DNA from: Onthophagus taurus
Lineage: Eukaryota; Arthropoda; Insecta; Coleoptera; Scarabaeidae
DNA: 64,000 nt
NCBI RefSeq assembly: GCF_036711975.1
Contig: NC_091971.1
Span: 11,539,501 to 11,603,500 of the forward strand
Direction of reading: 5' to 3'
Shown piece by piece: positions 26,094-45,797 of the stretch; the stretch's first letter is position 1, and every line of letters begins with the position of its first letter. Under the pieces are notes generated by a model. The model had not been told where the DNA came from. It did no database searches and was given only the letters and a program-made list of their open reading frames with translations. The translations under genes and the position numbers were made by a program.

Positions 26094-26163
26094 CGCCCCT
26101 CGAATTCAAACCCTCCAGTCTTCAGCAAATTCCCTCATTGTCGAAGCGAATAAAAACAAGAAA

Positions 26164-26739
26164 ATGTCTCTCATCCCATTCTTACTCGACGATTTCTCCC
26201 ATCGTCCCTCAAGAATTTTCAACCAAAACTTTGGTTTGGGTTTGGACCCTGAAGATTTAATGCGTCCTCTAACTATTCATCCGGATCATCATCATCACCA
26301 TCATCATGGTCGTCATCGTGGTCTTACACCTTTCAGTTATTATCGCCCATGGAAATCGTTGGCGGCGGAACAAGATGTCGGCTCAACGATCGCTCTGGAT
26401 AAGGACAGGTTCCAGGTGAACCTAGATGTTCAACATTTCAAGCCGGAAGAGATCGTCGTTAAAGTAACCGGAGAACATACGATTACAGTCGAGGGGAAAC
26501 ACGAGGAAATGGAAGATGAGCATGGATACATATCTCGTTCGTTTACGCGAAAATATATTCTTCCGAAGGGGCACGATATTCAAAAGGTTGACTCGAAATT
26601 GTCGTCAGATGGGGTTTTAACAATTACGGCCCCTACACTTAATCCTGATGCTATTGAGGAACACAGGACGATTCCTATTCAACACACTGGGGTTCCGTTG
26701 AAAGCTGTTCATGCTAAGAAAGATGAGAAAAAAAATTAA
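26164..26739 (+). CDS. Small heat shock protein (alpha-crystallin/Hsp20 family)
   Basis: Single-exon gene of 191 residues, as usual for insect inducible sHSPs. The start MSLIPFLLDDF is the standard insect N-terminus. The alpha-crystallin domain covers about residues 76-158 (IALDKDRFQVNLDVQHFKPE, then GKHEEMEDEHGYISRSF with the conserved Arg region, and GVLTITAP at its end). The C-terminal IXI anchor is IPI at 170-172, followed by a Lys-rich tail. It is an ATP-independent holdase that forms cytosolic oligomers. Unusual is a run of seven histidines at residues 42-48 in the N-terminal arm. Close to lethal(2)essential-for-life-type proteins, but insect sHSPs duplicate often and I give no symbol. 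Confidence 0.95.
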   Translation: MSLIPFLLDDFSHRPSRIFNQNFGLGLDPEDLMRPLTIHPDHHHHHHHGRHRGLTPFSYYRPWKSLAAEQDVGSTIALDKDRFQVNLDVQHFKPEEIVVKVTGEHTITVEGKHEEMEDEHGYISRSFTRKYILPKGHDIQKVDSKLSSDGVLTITAPTLNPDAIEEHRTIPIQHTGVPLKAVHAKKDEKKN

Positions 26740-28350
26740 ATTGAAATTGTATTGTAAAGCGAAATAATAAAATGTTTGAATTAAAAAATGATTTTTATTT
26801 TTACGTAGTACACTGTTTGGTATTTTTTTTTGTACAAACAATGCAGATACATTTTTTTAAGAGTATCTAAATAACTAAAAACTCATCAATCACAATATTA
26901 TAAGAAATAATAGCATAATAATAGTCATTCATAAATACTAGTGCAAAAATACTATGCTAAATTTTCAGGCGCACCATACTCTCATACAATAATTAAAAAA
27001 TAAAAAGCTAGGAATTATAATTTATTTCCTTTTCAATATTTTTCATTAAATAAAACTGGACCACCGCTAGTAGGTGTTTTTTTCACAATATACATAGTTT
27101 TTAAATCTAATAAATACATAACATTGTTTTTTCTTTTGGATCAAAGCCAAAAAGTAGTATACAATTTTGTAGTTTACGATTAATTAATTTGATTTTAAAC
27201 AATTAATTTAATGATCGCCTTTTTTGATGTCGTTTCAAATATTAAAACGAAACTTATTAATCTTAAGGTTCCTACTTTTGGTGGTTAAGAATATATAAAT
27301 TAATTAAAATTAACAAGAACAAAATTAGGAATCTTACACAATCGTCTCACGACCTTTACGCAAAAAATAGTCGTTGAAATAGTTTATTTTTATACATTTT
27401 TTTGTTTAAATTCTAAATCCTCTTCATTTCGAGGAAGATCCTACACGTTAATAAAATAGTTACTTTTTATTTTGTAAATATATCATGTAATAAAGATGCT
27501 ACTACTTTCTAAGAAACTAAATTAATTAGAAAAAAAAAAACAAAAACTGGGAAATAAAACTTTTATTTATACAGGATGTTTTATTTATTTAGGGATTGGT
27601 TTATTTTTTAATGTTAAAAATAATTATATTGGTATTGTTTAATATTGTTTCCTAGATAGCTTAAAAATATAATAAAATATCCTGTATAAATATAAAAGAA
27701 AAAATAAAGCGAAGATGAAACGAAAAACACATGACAGATAATCACAGGCGTAAATACTATTTTTTTTAATGAGAAAAATGCAATTCTCTGTTACAATTTC
27801 TTTCCCCCTTTTCTATTTTTTAAATTTAATTCATTTTTATGGTTAGTTTATTTCCCAGTGGTGTATCTGTTGAGTGTGTATGTTTTGTATAGAATTTTTC
27901 TATAGATTAAAATACCCTTTTTTAAATTATTCTGTTTTTTTAACTATTTTTTTTTATATTATATCAGTAGCTTTTTCTTTTTAATTTCTTTTTTTATTTT
28001 TAAATAGAATATATATATCGCACTGCACGGATAATCAACGGAACGCAAGATTATTATTTTTTTATTATCATAATGTTAGGCACACGTCATCGTCATCTTA
28101 CCAAACACAGCTCTTAATAAAAATGAATAAATGCTCTCAGCTTTTTCAAATCTACAGAGTGTCTCTGTAAAAAACAACCTGTATATAATAGATGACATTG
28201 TTTTACCGAATTTGAGCCGTGTCTAGTATGTTAACTTTTACGATTTCTACAAAAACGCGGCTCATCTTAGTCTCATTTATGATACACAGTTTTTGCTCTT
28301 CCTCTTTATGAGTATTTAGCCCCGTTCTGATAGAGCTAATTAACCTAATG
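26740..28350. other. Converging 3' flanks of sHSP and Pak
   Basis: No gene. A polyadenylation signal for the heat shock gene lies near 26765 (AATAATAAAATG). Much of the rest is very AT-rich and probably contains a long 3' untranslated region of the minus-strand Pak gene. One clear MITE lies at 27572-27684. Confidence 0.45.
27572..27684. mobile_element. 113-bp mariner-type MITE
   Basis: Begins CAGGATGTTTTAT and ends with the near-perfect inverse ATAAAATATCCTG, with TA on both sides (27570-27571, 27685-27686). Size, termini and TA duplication indicate a non-autonomous Tc1/mariner element. Confidence 0.75.
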
Positions 28351-33195
<4,845 letters not shown>

Positions 33196-34121
33196 TTTAG
33201 TTAAAAGATTACTAAAATAAAAGTAACACAATTATCAACTTAAAAAAGAATTTTGCAAGGATTATATTATGTATATTTGAACATCTTAAGTGAATTATTA
33301 TAAAGTTTAAAACTTTGTAAAGATTTTAAAACATGATTAAGATAAAATTTCAAAGAGAAATAAAAGAAATAAATTAATGAGATACGATTTTATTAAAGAT
33401 ACATGTAGGTGAAAACCGTAATTTACACATTTCCTATTTCGAATAAGAAAAAACTAAAAGATAATTTTAAGAATGGGGCACGCCTGCATGCGTCAGTGGC
33501 CTTTCAATTAGATTTTGCGGCCGCGCGAGGATGGCCATTGACTCGGCCAACAACACACACTTACTTGAACTTACCTCGATTACTACGTTAAAAAAAAATA
33601 ATAAGTGGAAACGAACTTGGGGGAAGATAAATATGGGGCTGCGGGATTAAACCGCTTTTAGGGGGGAAACTTAGGGCCCCCCGAACGTAAACATTTACGA
33701 TACTGAAAAACTGAACGCGGCTCACAACCGAACTAAATGCCAATTTTACCCACCACTCTTCCTTTTCCACACACCACCATTATCCGGTGAGTCGTTAGAC
33801 GTATTAAATCCAGAAATATCCCGTTAGTTTCGTCTCGCTTCATCATTAGTTAAATTCATTTTTTATCCTTTTCTGTTTTATGGTCATAAGTCGTTTCTTG
33901 ATGCGTTTGAAATTTAGTGGTTTTGGGGATTTTCAGTTTTGTTACTAGAAAAAACGATATGGCCGATAAGGTGAAATGTCAATTTTGACAGATTAGGTTA
34001 TTGTTATTTGTAGGTATTGTTTTATAATATTTTTACATTAAACAATAATTTTATGCTGCCTAATAAGGGGTATAAAGATAAATATATAAACACCCCACCA
34101 AGTAATCAACAAAAATCAACC
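33196..34121. promoter_or_regulatory. Divergent upstream region between Pak and RagA
   Basis: Holds the Pak 5' untranslated region and both promoters. A splice acceptor for Pak lies 16 bp upstream of its ATG (TTATTTTAG, near 33210), and a donor-like TTCAAGTAAGTG on the minus strand near 33565 suggests a non-coding first exon upstream at about 33570-33780, a GC-richer stretch. RagA begins at 34122. No TATA box is convincing. Confidence 0.5.
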
Positions 34122-36865
<2,744 letters not shown>

Positions 36866-38163
36866 TCATTTAATGTGGTGATAATTATTTTTGCATCTCT
36901 ATATTTGTGGTGATGTAATTTTTTTTGCCTTTTAAGAAGTTTTATTGAGTATATGTTATTATTAAAAAGTAAAGAAAATATATCTTTGATTAAGATTTGT
37001 TTAATTGTCTTGGATGTTTTCACCACCTCATTTATAAAAGCTACAAATTGTAATTGTAATAAACAACCTGCAAGACCTAATGGCTTGCATCAGTTGTGGG
37101 AGAGTTCCTTTCTTTAGTGCTTTGCCTTGGCACATTATCAAACGCAGAGTGCATATACAAGAAAGCCAGGTAGATGTTGAAAGGAGAAAATGAGATTTTG
37201 TGTTTGTCATCTTGGTCCGAAACCCTCCTGCTCCTCATCCAGTTCTTCTTCAATGCTAGTCTCCATACCGTTTGGAGGAGTTCTTTAATTTCTTCTGCCA
37301 ATACATGGCTCATGCCATCCCCATTTCTGGCGACCCATAGAAAGACCAAGAACAACATGGGATAAGATAGTGATTTAGATTGCGACCAGGCTAGGGAAAA
37401 CTATGCTGTCAAAGGTCTTGCTGGGGAGAAGGAAAACGTCAGAAAATGGAACGCCAATGTCAAAAATTGTGTTTTAATTTTTAAAAATTATTACGAGACT
37501 GATTTTATAATATCTATAATATTTTCCAAAGCCTCTAACCTTAACCTTTAAAAAAAAATATTAAAAAAAATAAATAATTACATTTAAAATTAGATAAGAA
37601 TATTAAAAAATGAGATTATTTTAAACCAAAGTAAACTTTTAACGAGAATTCGTTTGACGAAAGATAGCGAACCATTCGTCCTTGGCCCAGTCGGGACTGA
37701 CTGACAATTTAAAAGTAAAATGCTTCCAATACAACCTCTACTCGAGTTGACTCAAGCGTTAGAACACCATCTAAACTCGTTCCTTATCGTAATTAAACCC
37801 ATATCCACCAAAAAAAAGCAACAATAATCCAAGTTAATCCTCATATCCAGTTGATAAGTATCGGAAATCGATTCCAAAAAAAGAAAAACAAATTCCCAAA
37901 ACACACAGAAAGTTCAAAGTACAAATTTCCAAAGATTAAAGTGTTTTTAAACGTAGCGGAGAAAAAGTTCTTAAAATATAAAAATACCTCCGCGCGAGGA
38001 TAAGATGTAAACAACCTAAAAACTTTGAAAATTTCAATACGTTCGATTTTCGTTTTGTAGTTTGGAATGAATGGAACGAAAAACATCGACGGCGTGTTTT
38101 ATTGTGTTGTATTTGTGAATAAATCGATGAAACCTGTTGAGTTTGCGGACGTAGAGCGTATAA
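36866..38163. other. Spacer between RagA and beta-carbonic anhydrase, with a weak LINE trace
   Basis: RagA's 3' untranslated region covers the first 100-150 bp. At about 37040-37420 the minus strand holds a short RT-like trace (NIYLAFLYMHSAFDNVPR), similar to the FxDxxKAFDxVPR block, so a small LINE fragment is likely. The remainder, 37450-38160, should include the carbonic anhydrase promoter and 5' untranslated region. Nothing else is recognised. Confidence 0.45.
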
Positions 38164-41100
38164 ATGGATCGTATTTTAAGAGGAGTAATGCGATATCGGA
38201 ATGTAGGGAAAGAAATGATGTTGAAACAGTTTCAGGAAGTTCGAGATAATCCAACGGTAAGTAATACTTTGATTTCTATTAATTTGTGTAATTAAATATG
38301 GCTGGAAAGTAGAATCAAAAACGTTTTTATTTATTTTTTTTTAATTTAAGCCTAAAGCTGTATTTTTTACTTGTATGGACAGTAGGATGATTCCTACAAG
38401 ATTTACGCAAACAAACGTTGGAGATATGTTTGTAGGTAAGTTTAAATTTCATAAGCAAAAAGAAACAATATTAAATTTCTTTTTAGTAAGAAATGCGGGC
38501 AATTTAATACCACATTCTCAACATTTTATGGACGAATTAACTACAAATGAACCCGCAGCTTTAGAATTAGGATGTATAGTAAATGATATAAGACACATCA
38601 TCGTTTGTGGACACAGCGATTGTAAAGCAATGAATTTATTACACAAATTGCAAGACGCAGAATTTGCATCTTTGGTAAATTAAAAAAAAAAAAAGTAAAA
38701 TGTACTCACTTTGAATTACAAAAATAATTTGGGAAATTTGGAGCTTACATATTTTGAGAATTTGTACTAGGAAAGTAAAAAAGTAATAAATAGCATTATC
38801 AGTTTTTCTGATTACTGTTTGTCATGATAAAGGTAAATTGTTTACTCGAATATATGAACTCATAAATAAACATTCAAAAAAAAAGGTAACTCTTTTATAA
38901 ACTATTTTCAAAGTAAAAAATTCTCAACTAGCTTAATAAAGTTTCAAGATATAGGTTTTGAATAGTTGAGAAACCCAGTGTGTCATAAAGTAGTGTTTGT
39001 GCATAAAGTATGGCCAAAATTAAGATATCTTTCAATTAATGTTAAAACAACATTTCCAGTCTTTCTGAATTAACGATCCGCGTAACTATCTTCGTCCTTC
39101 TCTCCCCATATCTTTGTTATATGGGTGCGTGTACAAAATTAAAGCCAGAATATCTGCCATGTTAAGAATATGCATCTGCATGTTTGGAGATTTTGAGGTT
39201 TTTGGGTATACCACATCATATCAAGGTTTTACATGTATTTTTTAGAACAAAATCTCCTATAACGTTCATTATTGCTTTCTCCTAAGTGAAATTATTATCG
39301 TTTTGTTAAGCAGATGTGTCCAAATTATTTATTTTTAAGTTTCTATATCTTATTTGAGCTGCAGATACGACATTTATTTACCATTTAATACAACATCCAA
39401 GCAGAAATACAGTATCCTCGCGATAATGTGAATACCAAAGTTTTATATATTCTACTCTGTAACATAAACAATGCATAAACTCGGATACGTGACGTCATTA
39501 TAACAAACTCAAACACATTTTGTTTATCTCTCTTTAAAAAATCTAAGATAAATGAAGAACATGAGAAAGGAGTAAGTGTTTCTGCGTTAGCAAAATCAAG
39601 CGTTCAACTAGGCCATGTAAAAAACACACTTTAAAAGCAGAATATGAAAAAATGGATGGTATTAATGGAAGCTTAATGAAACAAAAAGCCATAAATTTTT
39701 GTAGTAAATATTATACAGGATGTTTTAACGCCTGCTATAGCTGGTTTCAAAAGTTTAAAATGCGTTATGGCGTAAGACTGTTAAAGATCTGAACCTAAGT
39801 GACTATCAACTTTACAATGCCGATGATTTTCTGGTCAAAAAATCAGCTCTTGGTATAAAAACGGCAAAACGCAACTTTTCTTGGATGCGCAAATGCGTTT
39901 GGATCCCATAAATTACGACCTCTAGTAATTGGCAAAACTGAAAATCACACAAAACAACACTAAAAATGCTTGGATGACGGAAGAAGTTTTTAAAACTTAG
40001 TCCCAGAGATATTAGTGACGAAATTATAGCTAGAGTTGAATGAATTTTAGGTTGAGATATTTAAAAAGTAAAAATCTTCGACGAAGGGCGGCACTCCTTT
40101 TAGATTATTCACCTTCAGATCCTTCCAACTTCCTGCTTTGATCCAACTTATGGATCAAAACGTATAAAAAATAACGAAACTGCATTACTGTGTCACAAAG
40201 AAGAAGCAAATATAAAAAATATCACTTAAATTTACTGTGGAGACCTTGGCAGCAGCATGGGAGAAATTGGAACCCAGGATTTTACAAATATATTGGCATC
40301 TAATAAGAAGTAATGAAGAGTATGATACTAAAGATGAAATTACCGCTGTCAAGCAAGTGGAAAGAAACTTTTTAGTACCACTTGACAGATTTTCTTATGG
40401 ATTCCATAGATTTAAACATAAATTGGTATGAAAACGGCAAAACAACGTATAACTTTTCTTAGATGCGTTTGAATCTCATAAATTATGACCTCTAGTAATT
40501 GGCAAAACTGAAAATCCCAGATGTTTCAAGAATTTTAATATTCCAGTTATTTACATCAACACCAAAAATGCTTGGTTGACAGCAGTTTTTAAAAGTTAGT
40601 TCCAGAAGTATTAGTGACGAAGTTATAGCTGCAGTTAAATGAATTTTAGGTTCAAGAGATTTAAAAAATAAAAATCTTCCACAAAGATTCTTCCAAAGAA
40701 GAATACATACACTCACTTGTCATACAAGCTTCCAATTGAAAAGTGGCAAGAAAGATCTGGAGAAGATAAAAAGACTATAGCCGAGACAAAAAACTAATTC
40801 AAGCGAAATTCAGGCAGGAGATGGGCCTCTTAGATATTCCAAAAGCTGGTTTTGGAAATACTAATGACGGAATTTCGGCTAGAAGCTTTTTCCAATACCC
40901 TAAATCGACAAGCGAAATTACTGGGGTTGACGAAACCTTAATTTACAGATTGAAGATTATATTGGAAGCAATATCAAGCGAACATGGGACCATGATTTGG
41001 AACATGGACCATGCACAAAATTTTACATGCTTTGTTGCCGATTGGACAACTATTAGAGGAGGCTGCTGAAGTCAGAAACAAAAACTTTCGTACATACAGG

Positions 41101-42214
41101 CAAGGATTCGTAAGAAAATTTTGCCGAGAGGCGTATAATAGAGATGATATACATAGATTACTGTTGAGCTCTGACCCTCTTATTACAAGTACACGCCAAT
41201 CGCCCAGAAAATCAACGAAACCGTTCTCCAAAGAAACCATCCATCTTCTACTTCCATCAAAAGCTGCATTAACTTCTACCTAAGAAAGTCAAAAAAGTGT
41301 CCATGAAGACGAAGAATAAAATGAGGAGAGTTCGTGTGACGATACGGGATATTTATTTTTTAATAAATATCCGGTTTTGTGTTAATTTCCAGTTTTAAGT
41401 TTATTATATTAAAAAAAACTTATGTAACGATTTTACTAACATACGAATAAAAAGAGTTTTGACCAACTTTTACTATCAAATACCCTTATGTGTTTGCGAT
41501 TTCCACAGCCAATGTAATCCAGTGATTTTTTCATGATGTAGAAGCTTTTAAAAATGACATTAACGCTATCTATCCAATATTACAGTTGACACAAAAACAT
41601 ATTTCTGTTATACAATATAAGACATATTTAGAGTTTACAAATTCAATTCATTTAGAGTTAATTAAGCTGACGTTTTAACACTTAAAAAAGTAGACGATTT
41701 CATTTTTAAATCTATCATTTTTGGCATTAATTATAATAAATGAGTACATTTTACCAAAAAAAAATTTTAACATACTAATAAATTAAGTAACAATTAATTT
41801 TTTTTGTTGTAGAGAAATAGGAGGATATCTCCATTACGTGCTTGGTTATGCACACACGCTTTAAGCAGCTTAGAAAAATTTCAGCAACTTCAATTGACGG
41901 ATTTCGCAAAACCATTGCTCTTTCAAGCGGAAACACCAATGCGAAAATTTGTTGCTTACATCGACCATGACAATAAATTCGCCATTGAAGACAAATTATC
42001 GCAAGTTAACACGTTGCAACAATTGCAAAATATTGCCAGTTACGGTTTTTTAAAGAAACGATTAGAAACGAACGAATTGCACATTCACGCTTTGTGGTTT
42101 GATATTTATACGGGGGAAATTTATTATTTTAGTAGGGCGGCAAAAACATTCGTTTGTATAAACGAAGAAAGTATAGATAAAATTTTAGAGGAAGTTGAAG
42201 AATATTATACGTGA
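38164..42214 (+). CDS. CAHbeta: Beta-class carbonic anhydrase, probably mitochondrial
   Basis: Four exons (38164-38256, 38351-38435, 38487-38674, 41813-42214) join to 768 nt, 255 residues, the same length as Drosophila CAHbeta. The zinc ligands are complete: Cys39 and Asp41/Arg43 dyad in CMDSR, His102 and Cys105 in VCGHSDC. Other family text: GDMFVVRNAGN across the exon 2-3 junction, RRISPLRAWLCTHA at the start of exon 4, and GEIYYFSRAAKTF near the end. It hydrates CO2 to bicarbonate; the fly enzyme is mitochondrial, and the basic start MDRILRGVMRYRN fits. Beta-class enzymes are absent from vertebrates. The 3.1-kb third intron holds decayed DNA transposons. Confidence 0.94.
39540..40720 (+). 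mobile_element. Pogo/Tigger-type DNA transposon remnants, partly duplicated
   Basis: Broken plus-strand frames contain CYSWFQKFKMRYGVR near 39740, CANAFGSHKLRPLVIGKTEN near 39890, and a C-terminal-like segment LAAAWEKLEPRILQIYW at 40240-40300. These fit the CENP-B-like HTH, DDE core and tail of Tigger/pogo transposases. The segment around ACCTCTAGTAATTGGCAAAA occurs at 39921 and again at 40489, so part of the element is duplicated. It lies in the third intron of the carbonic anhydrase gene. Confidence 0.78.
40795..41283 (+). mobile_element. Fragment of a protein family repeated across arthropods, next to Tigger remains
   Basis: The plus strand encodes MGLLDIPKAGFGNTNDGISA and RSFFQYPKSTSEITGVDETL (40821-40990), then, after a frame change, PIGQLLEEAAEVRNKNFRTY and RLLLSSDPLITSTR (41040-41200). 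I recall similar text (DIPKPGFGSTNDGNTARRFF ... SEEAQEARNKDxKxxRExxTRK) in many uncharacterised, multi-copy arthropod proteins, presumably of mobile-element origin. I cannot name the element. Confidence 0.5.
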
Positions 42215-43120
42215 TATTTGTATTTTTTTTTATAGTTCCTTGATATATTTCTTTGTTTTAAAATAGAACCTGAAAGAAAAAAAAAACGATCTAATTAATT
42301 CTTTATTGATTCTGTAGTTTTCAACAGAATGCCCACTAATCGGATCATCAACAATATACATGGTGTACACAATCATAAATATTATTTATGTAGCGCGGTA
42401 AAAACACATTGGCGCTTCAGTCTAACATATTTAATATTAGGCACAGTGTTAAAAATATCTATTTGGTAATCAATAATGTTTATAATCTTATTCAATAAAT
42501 TAAAACTTTTAAATGCTACGATTATATTAATTCCAACTTTGAGATAAAATTTTCCGTTACATTTTAAGTTTTTATTTATCGAACATGGTATTGTAACAAA
42601 ATTACATAAAACATATTGTATAGTAATAAAATAACAATTTAAATTAACGTTTATTTCTTTATCGAATTAATTCTTTGAAAATTTATTTAGATATATTCAT
42701 TATTGATTACCAACGTAATTAAACTATAAAATTTTCAAAATGTTTTCAACAAATATTCTAGATACAGAATAGAAATATTCCTGCAAAGAGCTCGCTCGTT
42801 ATCATTTTATTACCTAGTTCTGTCGAAAAATTACAAAATTGAAAAAATCTCTTATTCTGTAAAACTTTTTTCTTTAAATTAAACATTAAATACATGTTTA
42901 TTCACATATTTTTGTATAATTAATTAATAAACAAGCGAAGTTGTTTATCAAACAACTTAAAAAAAAAATAATAACAGTATGAGTAGTTTTAAATAATTCA
43001 AAATCTTCTTATTTAGCCAATTGGATTCTTTTTCTTTATCGATTCATTTAAGAGTTTTTTTCCATAACATTTTTTTTCTTATATTGTTTAGATGTGATTA
43101 TGTACGGCTGAAAAACACAG

Positions 43121-43160
43121 TATATAAGTTCACGTAAACGCACACGGGTCGCTTTCAGTT
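43121..43160 (+). promoter_or_regulatory. Promoter-like TATA box and initiator without an obvious gene
   Basis: TATATAAG at 43121-43128 is followed by TTTCAGTTC, an insect-type initiator (TCAGTT at 43155-43160), 36 bp later. The sequence between is much less AT-rich than its surroundings. Spacing is slightly long for a canonical pair. No coding frame follows, so a non-coding transcript or the first exon of a gene farther on is possible; it may also be chance. Confidence 0.35.
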
Positions 43161-43820
43161 CGTTTTCAACACCTGTTTGTCCGTAATTTTTTTTTTCTTT
43201 AGCTAACTTTTTTTTAGTCCGGAAGGAGGAAATTTAAAAAATTGAAAATAAACACTTTGCACTGTTCTTCTTCTTCTTTGTTAACATTTTTTTTTCTTTT
43301 CAAGTTTGTTTTTGCCAGTTTTTTTTTATACGAATTTAAAAAGTTCACTGAGAATTGCTTATTAACACTGCACACAAAAGTTATTTATTTACGACACGGC
43401 AGTTTTTTTTTAATTAATTAATTAAACAAACGTCCCCGTTTATTATTTTTTTAATATACGTTTCGTATTTTTCTTTCTTTAAATTCATCTATCTTTATCC
43501 CTCTTTCAAAATTTGTATTTTAGTCTGATCCGAACAGTGGGCCAGCTAATTTTTTTACATCTATGTTACTATTTATATTTATAATGTAATAGTGTGATCC
43601 ATATACCAGATTTTTAACTTTTTTTTTTGTAATTTTATGTTTTCAATGTTTTTAAAAACCTTTTTTTTTGTATTTTCACTATCAATCCCACACGTAGAAA
43701 ATTAAAACTGTTTAGAATTTAACTGAAAAGTTTTTTTTTTAAATTTATTTTTGAGTGAAAAGTAAAAATTAGAAGCTAAAAAGGGGGTATAAATTAAGCA
43801 AAGAAATATTTTTAGTTATA

Positions 43821-45797
43821 CAGGAGTGTTCCACATCATCTTACAATTTTCAAATTAATTTCATTACATGCTGTCATAGAAAGATATCTTGATTACTGTT
43901 GGACTCCATCAATTGAGCATCAAATGTGTCAGATACATCAAATACATGCAAAATTTTCAGAGTCAGAGACGGGAAATCAAATGAAATTATTTGTGACAGC
44001 AACTGTCAGTTGAACAGTATCTAAACCTTTGATTATATATAATATGGATTGAGCCAACGAGAGAGATAGCTTGCGCAAGGTGGTCGAACCGAGATAGACA
44101 TAGAAGCGTACTGCCATATAATGGGTGTACTGATAGAAGTGAGATAGATATAGAAGCGTACTGACATATAATATATCTATCTTTGTTACACTTTCACATT
44201 ATCGCTTTCCATCTGCGTCTATTCACCTTGAGCCACATTTTTGTTAGTAGATATATTCAGTTAGCTCAATCCATATTATATATAATCAAAGATCTAAACT
44301 GATTACGTTTAGCAGTTTCTGATTTAGGAATAAATCAGTACAAAACATTTTCTACTAGAAAAAAATCATGAAATGACATGAAATTCGTACAAGGTTTAAG
44401 AGATGATGATTTTGACAGTAAAGTGATATTTTGTAATTAGCTGAACAGCAATCTGAATGTATTAGGATGTGGCCATACATCGCGCGGTAGCAATACGCAG
44501 GACATAATTCTGCTGCGCACAAATTTGGATATATCAAAGAATGTTTGCGCACAGAGAATGCACGTTAATTTCAGGAATACATATTTCAATGCCAATTAAT
44601 GCATGATTTGGCGTATTAGGTAATTTATCTGACAGAACTCGAAGACTCCTTGGATGATGTACTCCTATAATACATCGCAATGTGGTTCTAACAGTATGAA
44701 ATACCTTCCCACGATACACGAAACTTCAAAAACATTTTAAATGAAAAGTTTGGTGTAAAGTGCATTGAAAATGTTGGCGCCATTAACTGGCCAGCAAGAT
44801 ATGATCTTAAAAATCGTATTTGTAGGGCGTGTACCCCAATAATATATGTTACAAAGAACCAGAATAAGGTCATATTGAACTACTTTAGATATTAGGTCAG
44901 TTTTGGTTCAAAAGTTCTATAGTTCCAAACAATTCTGAACATTTCTGCGCATACATACAATATGTATGTGCAGAAAGATTCAGAACTGTTAGAAGGTAGA
45001 ACCTATTATGACATGCAATTTTACCTTAGTCTTATTAATTTATTGCTATTATGTTGTAGTTTCATTTATTTCAGCGCCTATTTCATGCAATTGCTGTAAG
45101 CGCACATTTGCTACTTATGGAAGTATTCTGACAGGTTTAAAACATCGAATTTTTCTTTTTGCTTCCTTTGAAGTTTTATAATGTGTAGAAATAGGTGTAC
45201 AAAAGGATATTTTTGTATCAAGCTAGATAGCTGAGCTACAAACGTCTTCATTTATCTAAAAAAAGAATTAAATTTAAAACTTGTAATAAACAGAAATTTC
45301 ATATTTGATTACTCTTTGTGCTTTTCATCACAACAAGCCGCCGTTAAAAGATACAGTTCTTGCAGTAATAATGATTTTACATCAAGAAGTTTATTAAAAA
45401 GACGCTTATTTGGATTATTTTGGCAATTTCACTTTTTAACGAAGATTTCGCACCAATTTTATGCATCATCTATATTATGGATCTTACAATCAGGAGTTTA
45501 GAGAAGCTGCTAAGAACGCCAAAATTGCCAGAAGAGAAGAACTGGCGGCTCAGGAAGATTTCTCCAAAGAAAAGGAAGCAATAATCTATGCACCAAGCAT
45601 AGCAGAATAATAATAAATTACACATTTGATGCTCATTTTTTTGAATATGACAGATAATAGAATATTAAGTGTTGAGTTCCAGATATCTTCAGTGACAACT
45701 AAAATCAAATAAACTATATTCACAAATTTTATATTTAACATTATTAACAATTTAAATTTTCCATAAAAATGTTATATTCGAAGTATGGAACACCCTA
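43821..45797. mobile_element. TIR-bounded DNA transposon remnant, about 2 kb
   Basis: The left end reads CAGGAGTGTTCCACATC after TTATA, the right end GGAACACCCTA before TATAA; about 12 bp match inversely. Both strands of the interior hold short open frames (for example ALIGIEICIPEINVHS minus, EAAKNAKIARREELAAQE plus), none of which I can assign with certainty. A 265-bp hAT MITE is inserted inside. Treat the exact limits and superfamily as uncertain. Confidence 0.5.
44027..44291. mobile_element. 265-bp hAT-type MITE with perfect 8-bp target-site duplication
   Basis: Begins CTTTGATTATATATAATATG and ends with the exact inverse (CATATTATATATAATCAAAG), the inverted repeat continuing to GGATTGAGC. 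The 8-bp direct repeat ATCTAAAC sits at 44019-44026 and 44292-44299. An 8-bp duplication points to the hAT superfamily. Inside, ATAGAAGCGTACTG occurs twice in direct repeat. No coding capacity. Confidence 0.9.

Noticed and set aside
37841-38249. Small frames before the carbonic anhydrase gene
   Set aside because: No similarity; the 38067-38249 frame overlaps the true first exon in another frame.
44340-44873. Harbinger-type transposase in minus-strand frames
   Set aside because: Vague similarity only; the flanking duplication does not support it, so it is left as an unassigned TIR element.
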